From: Streptomyces sp. FIT100
Lineage (GTDB): Bacteria > Actinomycetota > Actinomycetes > Streptomycetales > Streptomycetaceae
Assembly (NCBI RefSeq): GCF_024584805.1
Contig: NZ_CP075715.1
Span: forward strand, 5,820,526 to 5,884,525
DNA length: 64,000 nt
Direction: 5' to 3'
Made by a program: the position numbers and the translations under genes. Positions 62,156 to 64,000 of this stretch are shown one piece after another (position 1 is the stretch's first letter; every line of letters begins with the position of its first letter). A model generated the notes under the pieces. It saw only the letters and a list, made by a program, of their open reading frames with translations. It did no database searches and was not told the DNA's origin.

Positions 62156-63142
62156 TCAATGGGTGGCCCAGTGGCAGGCAACGTCGGCTGGGCCCGCGCC
62201 CGGGAGGACCGGGAGGTCCTCGCCGCGGCAGCGGGCCGCGACGCCCGCCGTCTCCGCCTCGCCCGACGCGAGGACCTGGCAGCGGGCGTGGAAGCGGCAC
62301 CCCGAAGGAATCCGGGTGGGGTCCGGGGGCTCCCCGGTGAGGACCACCGGGAGATCGGCGGACTCCGGCAGCACGGACAGCAGCGCCCGCGTGTACGGGT
62401 GCCGCGGCGCCGTGAGGACCTCCTCCACCGGGCCGGTCTCCACGATCCGGCCCAGGTACATCACCGCGACCCGGTCCGCGATGTTCCACGCAAGCCCCAG
62501 GTCGTGGGTGACCACCAGCGCGGAGAGGTCCAGTTCGTCCCGCAGCCGCAGCAGCAGCGCGAGGATCTCTCCCCGCACCGACGCGTCCAGCGACGCCACC
62601 GGCTCGTCGGCGACGATCAGTTCGGGCTGGAGGACCAGTGCGCCCGCGATGACGACGCGCTGGCGCTGGCCGCCCGACAGCTCGTGCGGGTAACGCAGGA
62701 AGAAGCGCTCCGGCGGACGCAGCCCCGCCCGGGACAGCGCCTCCGCGACCGCGGCGCGCTCGTCGCCGGCGTAGCCGTGGATCCGCAGCCCCTCGGCGAC
62801 CGCGTCGTACACGGTGTGCCGTGGATTGAGCGATCCGCTCGGGTCCTGGAGGACCAGCTGCACCCGCCTGCGATACGCCCGCAGCGCCTTCGAGCCGTAC
62901 GACAGCGGCGCCCCGCCGAACGTCACACGCCCCGCCGTCGGTTCGACCAGTCCGAGCAGCGCCCGCGCCAGCGACGTCTTGCCGCAGCCGGACTCGCCGA
63001 CGAGCGCCACGATCTCGCCGGCGCCGATGTCGAGATCGACCCCGTCGACGGCGCGCGCCGCCGGGGCGCCCCGGCGGCCGGGGAACGTGACCCGCAGGCC
63101 GGCCGCCGACAGCAGGGGAGTTGTGGCCGGAGCCGTGGTCAT
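62156..63142 (-). CDS. Oligopeptide-type ABC transporter ATP-binding protein (DppF/OppF-like)
   Basis: 328 aa from ATG at 63142 with GAGGAG 6 nt upstream; a GTG at 63166 overlapping the partner's stop is also possible. Walker A GESGCGKTSLA, Q-loop VLQDPSGSLNP, signature ELSGGQRQRVVIA, Walker B LIVADEPVASLD and switch His VVTHDLG are intact. The C-terminal tail has the oligopeptide-type zinc/Fe-S-like motif with Cys-Arg-Phe-His-Arg-Cys. Follows the second ATPase in the same operon; permeases and binding protein lie outside the window. Confidence 0.93.
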   Translation of the reverse strand: MTTAPATTPLLSAAGLRVTFPGRRGAPAARAVDGVDLDIGAGEIVALVGESGCGKTSLARALLGLVEPTAGRVTFGGAPLSYGSKALRAYRRRVQLVLQDPSGSLNPRHTVYDAVAEGLRIHGYAGDERAAVAEALSRAGLRPPERFFLRYPHELSGGQRQRVVIAGALVLQPELIVADEPVASLDASVRGEILALLLRLRDELDLSALVVTHDLGLAWNIADRVAVMYLGRIVETGPVEEVLTAPRHPYTRALLSVLPESADLPVVLTGEPPDPTRIPSGCRFHARCQVLASGEAETAGVAARCRGEDLPVLPGAGPADVACHWATH

Positions 63143-63162
63143 GGGGGACTCCTCGATGCTCG

Positions 63163-64000
63163 TCACGCTTCCACCGCCGCCCCGACGTGCACGCATGCGG
63201 CCCGCCTGTCCGCACCGGCGCCGCGCAGCTCCTGGTCGTCCTCGGCGCACGAGTCGAGTGCCACCGGGCATCGCGGGTGGAACGCGCAGCCGCCCGGCAG
63301 CGCCGAGGGGTCCGGCGGGTCGCCCGGCAGCCCCCGCGGGGCCCGCCGGGACGTCGCGTCCCCGACGCGGGGGAACGCGGCGGAGAGCGCCCGGCCGTAG
63401 GGGTGCGCCGCCGCGTCGTAGACCTCGCGCGCCGGGCCCTCCTCCACGACGCGGCCCGCGTACATCACGGCGAGCCGGTCGCAGGTGTCCGCGAGCACGG
63501 CGAGGTCGTGGCTGATCATCAGCAGGCTGATGTCGTCGGATGCGACGAGCTGCTCGATCAGCCGCAGGATCTGGGCCTGGATCATGACGTCCAGTGCCGT
63601 CGTCGGCTCGTCGGCGACGATCAGCCGGGGTTCGCAGGCGAGCGCCATGGCGATCATCACGCGTTGCCGCTGCCCGCCCGACAGCTCGTGCGGATACGCC
63701 TCCGCGCGTGCGGTGGGCAGGCCGACCTGTTCGAGCAGTTCGCCGGCCCGCCTGCGTGCCGCGCCCGGGGTGCCGCGCCCGTGCACCAGCAGCGGCTCGG
63801 CGATCTGCTCCCCGATCCGGTGCACGGCGTTGAGCGAGTGCATCGCGCCCTGGAAGACGATCGAGGCACCCGCCCAGCGCACCGCCCGCAACCGCCCCCA
63901 CTTCATGGTGAGGACGTCCTCGCCGTCGAGCAGGATCTCACCGGACAGCCGGGCCGACGCCGGTAGCAGCCGCAGCAGGGCGAGCGCCAGGGTGGACTTG
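63163..64000 (-). CDS. Oligopeptide-type ABC transporter ATP-binding protein (DppD/OppD-like), start beyond window
   Basis: Partial: the minus-strand frame is open to the window edge, where KSTLALALLRLL continues the Walker A region. Visible motifs are Q-loop IVFQGAMHSLNAV, signature ELSGGQRQRVMIAMAL, Walker B LIVADEPTTALD and switch His MISHDLA, then the C-terminal CAFHPRCPVAL motif. About 278 residues are visible. Its stop overlaps the next ATPase region, so the pair is one operon. Confidence 0.92.
   Translation of the reverse strand, partial: KSTLALALLRLLPASARLSGEILLDGEDVLTMKWGRLRAVRWAGASIVFQGAMHSLNAVHRIGEQIAEPLLVHGRGTPGAARRRAGELLEQVGLPTARAEAYPHELSGGQRQRVMIAMALACEPRLIVADEPTTALDVMIQAQILRLIEQLVASDDISLLMISHDLAVLADTCDRLAVMYAGRVVEEGPAREVYDAAAHPYGRALSAAFPRVGDATSRRAPRGLPGDPPDPSALPGGCAFHPRCPVALDSCAEDDQELRGAGADRRAACVHVGAAVEA

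Overview
The window looks like a chromosomal core segment of a Streptomyces. It is very GC-rich, has many GTG starts, a Pro/Gly/Ala-rich extended IF2, actinobacterial families (AsnC, PucR, DUF6233, DUF4190, DUF4439, Methyltransf_19) and a DasR-type operator before a secreted chitinase. From memory, unchecked, the gene order resembles the rlmN-to-ribF region of Streptomyces coelicolor. I saw no rRNA, tRNA, CRISPR array, prophage or intact insertion sequence.

Layout. (1) 0-11 kb: a truncated endonuclease/exonuclease/phosphatase-family protein, an APH-family kinase, a DUF6233 pair, rlmN, then a TPP riboswitch in front of a complete thiamine ABC importer (thiB-thiP-thiQ), a LOG-family protein and a two-gene ABC exporter-like unit with a degenerate ATPase signature. 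(2) 11-40.5 kb: a broad polyamine/GABA catabolic region. It holds a class III aminotransferase with an AsnC regulator, two gamma-aminobutyraldehyde dehydrogenase-like genes, two paralogous PotD-like binding lipoproteins, one PotABC set, a PuuB-like FAD oxidoreductase, GabT, a PucR regulator and a succinate-semialdehyde dehydrogenase-like gene. Housekeeping and accessory genes lie among them: methyltransferase, GDPD, adenosine deaminase, DUF4190, NADAR, a GH18 chitinase, PAP2, a large membrane ATPase and an EamA transporter. (3) 40.7-51 kb: acyl-CoA dehydrogenase, a lipoprotein, dxr-rseP-ispG (MEP isoprenoid pathway plus site-2 protease), two GNAT proteins and proS. (4) 51.4-61.7 kb: an APH-fold pseudokinase, a DUF4439/lipoprotein pair, then the translation/transcription cluster rimP-nusA-ylxR-infB-DUF503-rbfA-truB-ribF. 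(5) 61.7-64 kb: repeat-rich spacer and two oligopeptide-type ABC ATPases, the last cut by the window edge.

How the genes work together. PotABCD would import polyamines. The aminotransferase or the PuuB-like oxidase would give aminoaldehydes, the two aldehyde dehydrogenases would give GABA, and GabT plus the later dehydrogenase would give succinate. AsnC and PucR are the obvious local regulators.

The most unusual structures are small. A 191-bp MITE has 24-bp inverted ends and CTAG target duplications, and it sits so that potC's TAG stop codon lies inside the target site. A second element-like end abuts another C-TAG stop. A 52-bp duplication of the end of a GNAT gene flanks a palindrome. Short tandem duplications run across three stop codons, and two perfect 22-bp repeats lie upstream of gabT. 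No wholly new defence or biosynthetic system is evident.
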